A model generated the notes under the pieces. That model searched no databases. It was not told where the DNA came from and saw nothing but the letters and a program-made list of their open reading frames with translations. Positions 32,539-41,767 of a DNA stretch of 64,000 bases are shown one piece after another. Source of the DNA: JACPVU01 sp964373255 (lineage in GTDB: Archaea > Aenigmatarchaeota > Aenigmatarchaeia > GW2011-AR5); assembly GCA_964373255.1 (NCBI GenBank), contig CAYJTG010000006.1, forward strand, positions 1-64,000. The letters run 5' to 3'. The position numbers and the translations under genes are program-made. The first letter of the stretch is position 1; each line of letters starts with the position of its first letter.

Positions 32539-34959
32539 TCACTCCGCCGGCATTGAGATGCCGAAGACCTTTGACACGCCGTCCTCCATGCTCACGCCAA
32601 ATACTTTGTCGGCCTGACTGATTGTTATGTCGTTGTGCGTGATTACGACAAACTGGACGCTCTTTGAATAGTTCTTTATGAGGTTTGCGATCTTGTTCGT
32701 GTTAGCCTTGTCCAGTGCCGCGTCTACTTCGTCCAGAACGTAGAACGGCGCTGCGCTGTGCTGCATGATCGCGAACAAGAACGCCAGTGACGTCAACGTC
32801 TTCTCGCCGCCTGACATCACATCGAGGTTGAGCACTTTCTTGCCTACAGGGCTTGCCTCTATGACAAGGCCCGAGTCGATGTTGTTCTCCTCTTCCAGCC
32901 TCAGCCGCCCTGTACCGCCCATTGTCGTATCGGAGTATATCTTTGCAAAATTCAGCGATATGGTTGTAAACGTCTCCATGAATTTAGAATAGCGCCTCTG
33001 CTCCACGTCTTTAACAACGTTCATGATAGCCTCCTTTTCCTCGAGCAGTTTGTCAAGTTTCTTTTTTAATTCTTCGAACTCGATATTCATTATTTCGAAT
33101 TCCTCAATGGCTTTTAGGTTGACGGGGCCAAGCCTGTTTATCTCGATGATGGCGTCCCTCACACGCTCCTGCAGTTCATTTTCAGACAAATTGTAGAATT
33201 CCGTTACGTCCTTGTAATCCTCGCGTTCGATCTTCAGGTTATCCATGTTCGCTTCTGACCGCGCTTTTTCTATCCTGTTCTTGCTGATTCTGTTCTGTAG
33301 AACAAGCCTCTCCTCGTAGATCTCCTTGCGCCGCTTTCGCATACCTTCGACTGCAATATCTTCCTCTTGTTTTGATTTTTGAAGCTTTATTACATCCGCC
33401 GATTCCTCTTTCTCCTGACTCTTTAATTTTTCGAGCTCTTTTTCCATCTTGTCAATTTCTGTGAGCAGCTTTTCATTTTCCCCCTCGATCTTTCTCATCT
33501 CGTTTGCGTGGCTTGTGCGGTGGACGTGCCTGTAAAATCCGCCTATCATGGCACCTGACGTCTCGATGAGGTCGCCATCAAGCGTGACTATGCGAAAGTC
33601 ATCGATCTTTCTTGCGGTATCGATGTTGTCAACAACTATTGTACTTCCAAGGACGTACTGTAGTGCTTTCTCGTATTTCTTGCTGAATTTTATGAGGTCT
33701 ATCGCGTATCCTATTATCTTCTCCTTGCCCTTGTAGTCATTCCGTTTTTTAGGCTTTATTTTGTTAAGTGGTATGAACCGCGCACGGCCAAGCTTCTTCT
33801 CCTTGAGGTATTTTATACACTCGGCGGCAACATCGTCATTTTCAACGACAATGTCATTCGCGTGCCTTCCCAGTGCAACGGCCAAAGCTATGTCGTACCT
33901 TTTTGGAATCTCTATCAGACTCGAAACTGTACCAAAAACGCCAGGTTTGTTAAGATCCAGTAAGCGCTGGACAACCTCGTTCGCGCCGCTTATACTCCGC
34001 AGCCTTGTGAGCTCGCGAGAGTTTAGGTCTATTTTGTCCTTTTTTCGTATAATCTCTGTCTGCGTAGAATCTATCGTTCTCAGTATATCATAATTTCTGG
34101 ACCTGGCAAGTATGTCATCCGTCATTTTCTTTAGCGCCGCTTCTTTTTTTTCTAGGTCTGCCTCTATTTTTTTGAACTCCTTTTCCAGGCTGTCAAATTT
34201 CTTTGTCTCATCTGTGACGTCCTTGTCAAACGCTTTCAGCCTTGCCTCCGCTTCGTCAAGCCGCTTTTTTATGAGCGAGGCCTTCGACTTCCTGAGCTCT
34301 GCATTGAACCTCTGGTATTTTTCTGCATTCTCTTTTTCCTGTTTCAGCCTCGTTACAAGCCTCTGCTTTTCAGCCACGATTATCATGTTTTCCCGAACTC
34401 TTGCATCGACCTGGTCGAGCTCCTTTACGGCTTTTTCTTTCTTTTCGTCGAACTCACGTATTCCGGAAATCTCGTCTATTATGCCCCTGCGCTCGGACGA
34501 CGACATTTCTATTATTCGTGTCACGTCGCCCTGCATTATTATGTTGTAGCCATCCGGGGAAAGGTTTGCGTAGGAAAGGATGTCAAGAATCTTTGACCTT
34601 GTAACGGTCTTGCCGCTGAGCTTGTAGATGGAGATCCCGCTCCTTGTTATCTTTCTTGTGACCTTGAACTCTTTCTCGCCGGGTATTTTGCCGTCAGAAT
34701 TATCCAGGTACAGAGATACCTCGCAGAAATCTGCCGGCTTACGGGTGCGTGCGCCGTTGAACAATAGGTTTTGCAGCTTCTGCGCCCTGATCGTTCTTGC
34801 CGAACTGGTGCCAAGGACGAATGTGAGTGCGTCGATTATATTGCTCTTGCCGGATCCGTTCGGACCTGCCACACAATTGAACCCGGAAGGAAACGGAATC
34901 GTAATCCTGTTCGCAAACGACTTGAATCCCTGCATCGTTATTCTATCTAGACGTACCAT
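32539..34959 (-). CDS. smc: chromosome segregation ATPase SMC (short form)
   Basis: 806 aa, versus about 1150-1200 for typical archaeal SMC. Walker A GPNGSGKSNI, hinge domain (PGVFGTVSSLIEIPKRYDIALAVALG ... GGFYRHVHR), signature LNLDVMSGGEKTLTSLAF and Walker B FYVLDEVDAALD all present. Shortening is in both coiled-coil arms, each cut by well over 100 residues. Works with ScpA/ScpB in chromosome organisation. ATG overlaps the preceding gene by 17 bases. Confidence 0.95.
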   Translation of the reverse strand: MVRLDRITMQGFKSFANRITIPFPSGFNCVAGPNGSGKSNIIDALTFVLGTSSARTIRAQKLQNLLFNGARTRKPADFCEVSLYLDNSDGKIPGEKEFKVTRKITRSGISIYKLSGKTVTRSKILDILSYANLSPDGYNIIMQGDVTRIIEMSSSERRGIIDEISGIREFDEKKEKAVKELDQVDARVRENMIIVAEKQRLVTRLKQEKENAEKYQRFNAELRKSKASLIKKRLDEAEARLKAFDKDVTDETKKFDSLEKEFKKIEADLEKKEAALKKMTDDILARSRNYDILRTIDSTQTEIIRKKDKIDLNSRELTRLRSISGANEVVQRLLDLNKPGVFGTVSSLIEIPKRYDIALAVALGRHANDIVVENDDVAAECIKYLKEKKLGRARFIPLNKIKPKKRNDYKGKEKIIGYAIDLIKFSKKYEKALQYVLGSTIVVDNIDTARKIDDFRIVTLDGDLIETSGAMIGGFYRHVHRTSHANEMRKIEGENEKLLTEIDKMEKELEKLKSQEKEESADVIKLQKSKQEEDIAVEGMRKRRKEIYEERLVLQNRISKNRIEKARSEANMDNLKIEREDYKDVTEFYNLSENELQERVRDAIIEINRLGPVNLKAIEEFEIMNIEFEELKKKLDKLLEEKEAIMNVVKDVEQRRYSKFMETFTTISLNFAKIYSDTTMGGTGRLRLEEENNIDSGLVIEASPVGKKVLNLDVMSGGEKTLTSLAFLFAIMQHSAAPFYVLDEVDAALDKANTNKIANLIKNYSKSVQFVVITHNDITISQADKVFGVSMEDGVSKVFGISMPAE

Positions 34960-35449
34960 TGGGTTTCACCTTTCTCTTTTTGTAATATTCAACAGACTTC
35001 TTTACTATATCATCATAAGATTCTGGTTTGCTGCCTATAGAATCAAGTAGATCTTTTGTTCTTTTAGAAATTCTGAGTGTTGTCTGAATTTCCACATTTT
35101 CTGCCCAAATCTCAAAAAAATTCTTTGATATTTTTTCATCGCTTACTATTCTGTCTATTACGCTTTTTGTTTTGGTCTCTCTATAAGCAGGTATAATAAA
35201 TATCATTTTCGTAATGCTTGACCTGTAATTCTTGAATTTTTGTTTTATAATTTTGTAAGAAATTGTTAATTGACATTCTACACCTATCCTTTCGGACCCT
35301 TTTAGTGCCAATAGATCTATTCTGTTTCTACCTTCCATCATGGCTTCCTTCACAACGGTATACCCTTTGTCAGAAAAATATTTTGATGCCTTATTGATAA
35401 GATTTTTATGAACGTTCTTTCCATATAAACTAATTGGCATCCTAATCAC
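34943..35449 (-). CDS. PD-(D/E)XK-like nuclease fused to ribbon-helix-helix-like tail
   Basis: 168 aa. RNRIDLLALKGSERIGVECQLT (split as RIDLLAL and IGVECQ) fits the D..ExK/Q core of restriction-endonuclease-fold proteins. The C-terminus TTLRISKRTKDLLDSIGSKPE..YDDIVKKSVEYYKK resembles archaeal VapB-type DNA-binding tails. AT-rich. Its end overlaps the start of smc, so it is co-transcribed upstream. Possibly part of a mobile defence or toxin-like unit. Confidence 0.6.
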   Translation of the reverse strand: MIRMPISLYGKNVHKNLINKASKYFSDKGYTVVKEAMMEGRNRIDLLALKGSERIGVECQLTISYKIIKQKFKNYRSSITKMIFIIPAYRETKTKSVIDRIVSDEKISKNFFEIWAENVEIQTTLRISKRTKDLLDSIGSKPESYDDIVKKSVEYYKKRKVKPNGTSR

Positions 35450-35593
35450 AACTTTAAAGTATAACTATACTTTATTTATATTTATACTTTGTGGAATAAT
35501 GTACTTTGAAGTATCATACGTATAATCTCGATCGTGTTGTGCGAAAATTTTGTCGCGCTTAACTAACCTTTTTAAGCATTTTCGCCAAAGACA

Positions 35594-36850
35594 ATGAGCA
35601 TGAATTACGACGTTATCATAATAGGTAGCGGGCCGTCCGGCTCGACTGCTGCCATGTATTTGGGAAAGGCGTTGGGAAAAGAGAAGGTTCTGGTCGTGGA
35701 TAAAAAGTTGTTTCCACGCGACAAGATATGCGGCGACGCCCAGGGCCGTAAAGCGGCAAACATATTGAGGGAGCTTGGCATCGAAGAGGACTATAGAAAG
35801 CTGCCGGGCCAGCCTATATACGGAATAACGCTCAGCTCGCCAAACGGAACGCAGGTCCATTTGGACGTTGAAACCCGTGACAAGCCTTCACCTGGCTATG
35901 TGCACAAAAGGATGGTTTTTGACAATTTTATGTTTGATAGCGCAAAGAAGTGGGCAGAGTTTAAGCAGATGACGGTAACGGACGTTATAATTGAGAATGG
36001 CTATACAAAAGGCATTGTCGGAACAAACGAAAACGGCGAGGAGGAAAAGATTTATTCCAAGATTGTGATAGCAGCTGACGGCGCGAACAGCGTTGTGGCT
36101 GCAAAGTTAGGATTAAACAAGAACCCCCTCGACCATTTCATCGTGGCCACGCGCCAGTACTACAAGGGCGTAAAGGGCATGACGGACCGCATAGAGATAC
36201 ACATGATAAAATCGCTTATCCCTGGCTATTTCTGGATATTCCCGTTGCCTAACGGCGAGTCAAACGTAGGCCTGGGCATGATTGTAAAAGACATGAAGGA
36301 CAAGAGCGTCAACCTGAAGGAAGCCATGCTCCATGAAATAAGGCATAACCCGCTCTTTGCCGAGCGGTTCAAAGATGCACAGCCTCTGGAGGACGTGAAG
36401 GCCTGGAATCTTCCCATAGCCAGCTACCGCAGGAAATGCTACGGCAATGGTATTCTGCTCATAGGTGATGCCGCATCTCTGATAGACCCGCTGAGCGGCG
36501 AGGGCATAGGAAACGCCATGATATCTGCAAGGATAGCGGCAAAAGTGGTGTTAGACGCACTGAAGAACGGTGATTTTTCCGAGGGATTCCTGAAGAAATA
36601 CGACGATGAATTGTGGGAGACGATAGGCCACGAAATCAAGACAAACTACAAGCTGCAGAGGCTTGGCAAAAGATTCCCGTTCATGATCGACAAGCTGCTC
36701 GCGAGAGCAAGCAAGGACGAGGATTTCAGAAAGAAGGTCGAGAAAATGCTCCCGTACACAAGCGGCCGCGAAGAGATAGGCACGGGCGATTTCTTGATGA
36801 TGCTCGCGCCCGAAGAGCCTGAGGTCATGAAAGCGGCGCGGGAAGAATAG
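35594..36850 (+). CDS. geranylgeranyl reductase family flavoprotein
   Basis: 418 aa. FAD Rossmann motif DVIIIGSGPSGSTAAMYLG, CGDAQGRKA (the Cys seen in digeranylgeranylglycerophospholipid reductases), VIAADGANSVVAAKLG, and GILLIGDAASLIDPLSGEGIGNAM. Saturates the isoprenoid chains of archaeal membrane lipids. Followed by bud32 31 bases on. Confidence 0.9.
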   Translation: MSMNYDVIIIGSGPSGSTAAMYLGKALGKEKVLVVDKKLFPRDKICGDAQGRKAANILRELGIEEDYRKLPGQPIYGITLSSPNGTQVHLDVETRDKPSPGYVHKRMVFDNFMFDSAKKWAEFKQMTVTDVIIENGYTKGIVGTNENGEEEKIYSKIVIAADGANSVVAAKLGLNKNPLDHFIVATRQYYKGVKGMTDRIEIHMIKSLIPGYFWIFPLPNGESNVGLGMIVKDMKDKSVNLKEAMLHEIRHNPLFAERFKDAQPLEDVKAWNLPIASYRRKCYGNGILLIGDAASLIDPLSGEGIGNAMISARIAAKVVLDALKNGDFSEGFLKKYDDELWETIGHEIKTNYKLQRLGKRFPFMIDKLLARASKDEDFRKKVEKMLPYTSGREEIGTGDFLMMLAPEEPEVMKAAREE

Positions 36851-36880
36851 AAATTAAAAGAATCCGTACTATTTCTTCTT

Positions 36881-37477
36881 ATGCAACTCCTCTACCAGGG
36901 CGCAGAAGCCGTGATATCGAAAGACGAAAATATTGTAGTGAAAAATCGTATAAAGAAAAGCTACCGTGCTGAACAGATAGACACAAATCTGCGCACAAGG
37001 CGTACAAGATCAGAAGCCAGACTATTGCGGGAAGCAAGAAGGGCCGGTGTGATGACGCCTCAAATACTGGAAGAAGAAGATTTCACAATAAAGATGGAGT
37101 TTATCGACGGGGAAAAAGTAAAGGACATTCTTGATAGAAATAACTTCAGGGAAATCGCCAAAAATATCGGTGCGTGTATCGCAAAACTGCACGGCTATAA
37201 TATAATCCACGGCGATCTCACGACAAGCAACATGATCCTTGTAGAAGGGAAAGTCTATTTTATTGACTTCGGTCTCGGCTTTTTCTCCCAGCGCATAGAA
37301 GACAAAGCCACAGACATGCACCTGCTGAAAGAAGTCCTTGTATCGACGCATTTTGAAATAGCCGATGACGCGTGGGGGCTAATTCTTGGCTCGTACAAAA
37401 GCGATTACGACCAGAGCGACAAAGTTATTAAAGCGTTATCCAAGATAGAAAAGAGAGGCAGATACGTGGAAAGATAA
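36881..37477 (+). CDS. bud32: KEOPS complex kinase/ATPase Bud32
   Basis: 198 aa. Small atypical kinase: YQGAEAVISKDENIVVKNRIKKSYR, EARLLREARRAGVMTPQIL, catalytic HGDLTTSNMIL and metal-binding YFIDFGLGFFSQRIEDKATDM. Works with Kae1 in threonylcarbamoyl-adenosine formation on tRNA. In several archaea it is fused to Kae1; here it stands alone and no Kae1 is in the window. Confidence 0.95.
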   Translation: MQLLYQGAEAVISKDENIVVKNRIKKSYRAEQIDTNLRTRRTRSEARLLREARRAGVMTPQILEEEDFTIKMEFIDGEKVKDILDRNNFREIAKNIGACIAKLHGYNIIHGDLTTSNMILVEGKVYFIDFGLGFFSQRIEDKATDMHLLKEVLVSTHFEIADDAWGLILGSYKSDYDQSDKVIKALSKIEKRGRYVER

Positions 37478-37479
37478 TT

Positions 37480-37836
37480 ATGACGACACTAGAAGAAATA
37501 GTAAAATTCCAGGAAGAGTTCGACAAAAAGCACGGCTGGTTCGATGATCTGAAGGACCACGACGACAAGTTTTTCGCCCGCCTTCAGTACGCCACAATAG
37601 CACTAGCCGGCGAGGTAGGCGAGTTTTCAAACTTCCTGAAGAAGATACTGAGAGAAAGAAATTTGAGCGGGGAAGTAGACGAAGTGCACATGGCTTCAAT
37701 GAAGGAGGAACTCGTGGATGTTTTTATATACTTAATCATACTTTCACTCATACTGAAGGTCGACATTCCAAAGGCATACTTTGAAAAGATGAAATTCAAC
37801 GACCAGAAATATAATAAGTTCGAGAAGAAGGGATAG
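37480..37836 (+). CDS. MazG-like nucleotide pyrophosphohydrolase
   Basis: 118 aa, starting two bases after bud32. All-alpha NTP-PPase features: ATIALAGEVGEFSNFLKK (ExxE) and KEELVDVFIYLIIL (ExxD), which bind Mg. Cleans up aberrant nucleotides. Exact substrate unknown. Confidence 0.85.
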   Translation: MTTLEEIVKFQEEFDKKHGWFDDLKDHDDKFFARLQYATIALAGEVGEFSNFLKKILRERNLSGEVDEVHMASMKEELVDVFIYLIILSLILKVDIPKAYFEKMKFNDQKYNKFEKKG

Positions 37837-37845
37837 CTGATAATT

Positions 37846-38292
37846 ATGGCACGACGATATTCGCGAAAGCACGGCAAGCACGGCTCCACGAAGCCGCCAA
37901 GGCGCAGGCATCAGTGGGTCTTGTACGACAGGGAAGAGCTGGAAGAGCTCATAAAGAAGCTCGCCAGGGAGAACAAGACCGACGCAGAGATAGGCATCAC
38001 CCTGCGTGACCAATACGGCGTGCCGGACGTACGTGCGCTTAGTTTAAGGGTATCAAAGGTAACTTCCCAGATTTTAAAGAAGGAAGTCCCAGATGATATG
38101 TACAGCCTCATGGAAAAGTCTGTAAACCTTCACGCACACCTTGCACAGAATCACGGGGATGCAAAAGCGATACACGGCTTGGAGCTTCTGGAATCTAAAA
38201 TCCGCAGAATGGGAAAATACTATGCACGTACGGGAAAATTGCCAAAAGACTGGAGATATTCAATAGACCAGGCCAAGCTGCTTGTGAAGTAA
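37846..38292 (+). CDS. rps15: 30S ribosomal protein S15 (uS15)
   Basis: 148 aa, archaeal/eukaryotic long form with the N-terminal extension ending VPDVRALSLRVSKVTSQILKK and C-terminal S15 core LMEKSVNLHAHLAQNHGDAKAIHGLELLESKIRRMGKYY. Begins MARRYSRKHGKHGS. Confidence 0.96.
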   Translation: MARRYSRKHGKHGSTKPPRRRHQWVLYDREELEELIKKLARENKTDAEIGITLRDQYGVPDVRALSLRVSKVTSQILKKEVPDDMYSLMEKSVNLHAHLAQNHGDAKAIHGLELLESKIRRMGKYYARTGKLPKDWRYSIDQAKLLVK

Positions 38293-38314
38293 TTGTTTTT
38301 CATATTATTTCTAC

Positions 38315-38325
38315 GATTTTATAAA
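38315..38325 (+). promoter_or_regulatory. TATA box for the primase-GINS operon
   Basis: TTTTATAAAC about 25-30 bases before the first possible primase start, giving a nearly leaderless mRNA. Confidence 0.5.
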
Positions 38326-38357
38326 CATTCCACTCGTATTAAACTTGGGTGTGGATT

Positions 38358-39764
38358 GTGAACAACGGCATGAACCGCCAGCAGATTTACAGTTACTATT
38401 CCAACGATTTTGTCGTAGAACAGCTGATGAAGTACTCCAAAAAAAGAGAGGTAGCAGGCGCTTTCTGGAACGGCGCATACGACAAAAGGCCCAACATCCT
38501 GCAGTATCCCTCTGACATCACACAGATGGTGCGCAACGGCGTTACTTCTTTTCATTTATCTGTCGAGCACTGGAGCAATGCGATGGCGCTTACAAATGAG
38601 AAAGAGGGCTACGATAAGCTGCGGACTGGCTGGGACATGATAATCGACATAGACTCGAAATTAGGATTAGAGGAATCGAAGGTCGCGGCAGAACTGATAC
38701 GCAGCCTGCTGAAAAAATATGGGATAAAGAACTACGGGATAAAATTCTCGGGCAGGCGCGGCTTTCACATATGCCTGCCGTGGATTATGTTTCCCAAAGC
38801 TGTGGACTACAAGAAAACAGAGCTGATGTATCCCGATATTCCGAGGATAACCGCCCGTTTCATAAGAAAGAAAATAAAATCCAGCCTTATGGACCATCTT
38901 ATACGGTCGAGGGGCGCAAAGCAGCTTATAGAAATGCTCGACGAGGTCCCGGAGAAATTCAACCCTTATTTCTTTGTCGACGTCGAGAAAGACTGGGGAA
39001 ACCGGCACATGTTCCGCGCGCCGTTTTCGCTGAATGAAAAGGCGTGGCTGGTGTCTGTACCTGTACAATTTAATCGGCTCAAGGATTTTTCGGCTGAATC
39101 GGCAAAACCCGAAAACGTCATCAGCCATTCTGGCGTATTTGAGGAGTTTATGAGAGGCGAGGAAAACGAGGCCGTCGACCTTGTGACTGACGCTATGGAC
39201 TGGTATGCAACAATAAAAAAAGAGCCGCCAAAACCAAAAGGGCAAAGAATGATTGTGTGGGACGGGAAAATTTCTGAAGAATATTTTCCTCCGTGCATAA
39301 AAAATATTCTTTCCGGATTAACCGACGGCAGAAAGCGAAGCATATTCACGCTTGTGAATTTTCTGCGCATGACGAACTGGCCGTGGGAGGAGATAGAGCA
39401 GAAAATTTATGAGTGGAACGAAAAGAACAGGCCGCCGCTGCCGAGAAACATAATACTCGGCCACCTGAGGTCGAGCCAGAGGAATACAAAGAATTACAAC
39501 CCGGCCAATTGCCCGCCTGAGGGAGACCTGTTTTACATGGATACGGTCAATATTTGTCGCCCTGACAATATATGCAAGCAGGGCACAAGTAAAATTGCGA
39601 TCAAAAACCCGATCGTTTACCCGTTCAGGCTAATGAAAATTAGCAGCCACAGGCAGAAAAAAACCTACCGCGGTTATTCGTGCGGCGTATGCAACAAGGA
39701 ATTCAAGAACACGCACTCCCTCGGCCTTCACAAAAGCAGGATGCACAACGTAGAGGACGTGTAG
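38358..39764 (+). CDS. priS: single-chain DNA primase: PriS fused to PriL Fe-S domain plus C2H2 finger
   Basis: About 468 aa from GTG 38358 (GTG 38349 and ATG 38370 possible). PriS part: MIIDIDSK (catalytic D-x-D), FSGRRGFHICLPW (SxRG-H), DVEKD (third Asp) and RAPFSLNEK. PriL-CTD part from about residue 310: PPCIKNIL, SIFTLVNFLRMTNWPWEEI, NPANCPPEG, NICRPDNICKQG, giving four Cys for a 4Fe-4S cluster. C-terminal finger CGVCNKEFKNTHSLGLHKSRMH. No separate priL is needed; similar one-chain primases are known in Nanoarchaeum and some archaeal plasmids. Makes primers for replication. Confidence 0.88.
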   Translation: MNNGMNRQQIYSYYSNDFVVEQLMKYSKKREVAGAFWNGAYDKRPNILQYPSDITQMVRNGVTSFHLSVEHWSNAMALTNEKEGYDKLRTGWDMIIDIDSKLGLEESKVAAELIRSLLKKYGIKNYGIKFSGRRGFHICLPWIMFPKAVDYKKTELMYPDIPRITARFIRKKIKSSLMDHLIRSRGAKQLIEMLDEVPEKFNPYFFVDVEKDWGNRHMFRAPFSLNEKAWLVSVPVQFNRLKDFSAESAKPENVISHSGVFEEFMRGEENEAVDLVTDAMDWYATIKKEPPKPKGQRMIVWDGKISEEYFPPCIKNILSGLTDGRKRSIFTLVNFLRMTNWPWEEIEQKIYEWNEKNRPPLPRNIILGHLRSSQRNTKNYNPANCPPEGDLFYMDTVNICRPDNICKQGTSKIAIKNPIVYPFRLMKISSHRQKKTYRGYSCGVCNKEFKNTHSLGLHKSRMHNVEDV

Positions 39765-39828
39765 AATTTTCTCCACATTCATTTGTCCTTTATAAATTTT
39801 TCAATCAATGAAATGTTTGGTGTAACAC

Positions 39829-40347
39829 ATGCTGACGTTTGAAAAAATAAGAGAACTCGAAAGGGTGGAGCGCGACAACAAAAAACTGCAGAAGCTGCCT
39901 GACGACCTTCTTGACCAGCTGTGCGATTACCTGCGCAGGAAAGAAAAGATCGCTGAAAAGACGTCGTCGGACATACTTGAACTGGAAAATGTGAGAAATA
40001 CCATAAAGCGCTTCTTCGAGCTCCGGGAGCACAAGATCGCCATTTCTGCCCTGGACACAATAAAGACGGGCATCCCGCCGGAGAACATAACAAAAGAGGA
40101 GGAGAAGGTTTTTTATGAACTTGTGTACAGTTTAAAAAGCTTCAGGGAGAAGTTCTTTGAAGAACTCCAGAAAGAGCCTGCGCAGACGGAGGAAAAGGTT
40201 ATATACCGCGTCAAAAAAACGCTCCCTGAATTCGTAGGGCCTGACATGAAGACCTATAAGCTCACAGAAAACGAAATGGTGCAGCTTCCGAAAGAGCTGG
40301 AAGAGCTTCTCATTAAAGAGGGCGTAGTTGAAAAGGTAAAGGCGTAA
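39829..40347 (+). CDS. GINS complex subunit (Gins15/51-like)
   Basis: 172 aa. Helical A-domain DLLDQLCDYLRRKE..LELENVRNTIKRFFELREHKIAISALD is typical of archaeal Gins51, with the B-domain at the C-terminus (TLPEFVGPDMKTYKLTENEMVQLPKELEELLIKEGVVEKV). Forms the CMG-like helicase with MCM and GAN/Cdc45. Located directly after the primase, as in many archaea. Confidence 0.85.
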   Translation: MLTFEKIRELERVERDNKKLQKLPDDLLDQLCDYLRRKEKIAEKTSSDILELENVRNTIKRFFELREHKIAISALDTIKTGIPPENITKEEEKVFYELVYSLKSFREKFFEELQKEPAQTEEKVIYRVKKTLPEFVGPDMKTYKLTENEMVQLPKELEELLIKEGVVEKVKA

Positions 40348-40358
40348 ACGTGATAGTA

Positions 40359-40667
40359 ATGATTCTTACAACAACACCAGGCGTAGAAGGCAAAAAAATC
40401 AAGAAGTATTTAGGACTTGTGACAGGCGAAACTATAGTTGGTGCAAACATAATAAAAGATATATCGGCAGGAATCAGGGATATCGTCGGCGGGCGTGTAG
40501 GAAAGTACGAAAAGGAACTAAAAAAGGCGAGAGAGATTTCCATCAGTGAAATGGTTGAAATGGCGGAAAAACTGGGGGCGAATGCCGTGGTTGGTATAGA
40601 CCTCGATTACGAAACCATAGGCGGGATGCTGATGGTCAATATAAGCGGAACCGCCGTTGTTATATAG
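40359..40667 (+). CDS. YbjQ/UPF0145 heavy-metal-binding-domain protein
   Basis: 102 aa from ATG 40359 (GTG 40350 possible). ILTTTPGVEGKKIKKYLGLVTGETIVGANIIKD and GANAVVGIDLDYETIG mark the pentameric YbjQ family. Role unknown. Confidence 0.9.
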   Translation: MILTTTPGVEGKKIKKYLGLVTGETIVGANIIKDISAGIRDIVGGRVGKYEKELKKAREISISEMVEMAEKLGANAVVGIDLDYETIGGMLMVNISGTAVVI

Positions 40668-40679
40668 TAGGTCATATTT

Positions 40680-41030
40680 ATGATTATCCCGAAAACCCAG
40701 AGAAGGTACTGCAACTTTTGCAGGAAACATACCATGCACACGGTTGAAGAAGCAAAGAGAAAGCCCAGAAGGCAGGATACAAAAAGCCAGCGCCGCTTTC
40801 TTAGGAAACTGGCTGGATACGGGTCTTTCCCAAAGGAAAATCCCAAGGGAAGGGAAAAGCCAACGCGCAGGGTGGATTTCCGCTACAAATGCACGGTCTG
40901 CAACAAAAAGCATTCTATTGGCGAGGGCTTCAGGGTCAAGAAGTTCGAGCTAAAGGCTGCAGAAAAGCATGATAAGGAGCAGGAAAATGTAACAGAGAAA
41001 CCCCAGGTGCCTGCAAAAGCTGCTGAATAA
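40680..41030 (+). CDS. rpl44e: 50S ribosomal protein L44e (eL42)
   Basis: 116 aa. RRYCNFCRKHTMHTVEEAKR and DFRYKCTVCNKKHSIGEGFR carry the two CxxC zinc pairs. The usual C-terminus is extended by an alanine/glutamate-rich tail (AEKHDKEQENVTEKPQVPAK). In many archaea rps27e follows; here it is 13 kb away. Confidence 0.93.
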   Translation: MIIPKTQRRYCNFCRKHTMHTVEEAKRKPRRQDTKSQRRFLRKLAGYGSFPKENPKGREKPTRRVDFRYKCTVCNKKHSIGEGFRVKKFELKAAEKHDKEQENVTEKPQVPAKAAE

Positions 41031-41101
41031 ATTGAAGATCGTAGTATTAAACTAAATTCATAGCGATAAATCATGTTTTTATTGATCAAAAGGTTATCGT
41101 A

Positions 41102-41743
41102 ATGGTTCTGAATGTCATTTTTGGCTTTCTTCTTGCCTATACCCCGATTGTTGCCGTCACGATTTTCTCTGTCTGTATACTTATATTGATAAATATTTTT
41201 TACAAGATTCTCATAAAACAGAATGAAGCCAAACAGCTGAAGGAAAAGACAAAAGAGCTCAACAAGCAGATGCGTGAGGCGCAAAAAGCCGGAAACAAGG
41301 ATGAAGCCAACAGGCTGATGTCCGAGACGATGCGCGAGAACGGAAGGCTGATGCGGCTCACGATGAAACCAATGATCGTATCGTTCATAATAGTCATTGT
41401 TTTCCTGCCCTGGCTTTCTGACGCATATGGCGACAGGCTGGTGACGCTGGAAAATAATGCCGGAAAGTTTACACTCCAGGGCGTAGATTACAGTGTTGTT
41501 AAATCAGAAAATTCTATCGCAGTAAACGGCGAGGCCGCTTGCATATCGTGCACCAAGAAAATAGAGAATATTATGTTTGAGATAACGCAGCAGGACGGAA
41601 AGATAAGCTTCGCGCCCGTTGTGGCAATGCTGCCGGTATCGCTGCCATTTGTAGGTAATACGTTAGGGTGGCTGGGCTGGTACATAATCGTCTCGATACC
41701 TGTGGCGATCCTGACAAGAAGGCTCATGAAGATTTACGTTTAA
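41102..41743 (+). CDS. EMC3/TMCO1-like membrane protein (DUF106)
   Basis: 213 aa. N-terminal helix (IFSVCILILINIFYKILI), long charged coiled coil (EAKQLKEKTKELNKQMREAQKAG..EANRLMSETMREN), then two helices (PMIVSFIIVIVFLPWL and LGWLGWYIIVSIPVAIL). This is the archaeal Oxa1/YidC-related insertase architecture. Precedes cbf5. Confidence 0.85.
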   Translation: MVLNVIFGFLLAYTPIVAVTIFSVCILILINIFYKILIKQNEAKQLKEKTKELNKQMREAQKAGNKDEANRLMSETMRENGRLMRLTMKPMIVSFIIVIVFLPWLSDAYGDRLVTLENNAGKFTLQGVDYSVVKSENSIAVNGEAACISCTKKIENIMFEITQQDGKISFAPVVAMLPVSLPFVGNTLGWLGWYIIVSIPVAILTRRLMKIYV

Positions 41744-41767
41744 TTCTTTTCTTTTCAATCTTATTCT

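Noticed and set aside
36613..36822. Small forward ORF inside the geranylgeranyl reductase gene
   Set aside because: Out-of-frame shadow; arginine-rich artefact composition.
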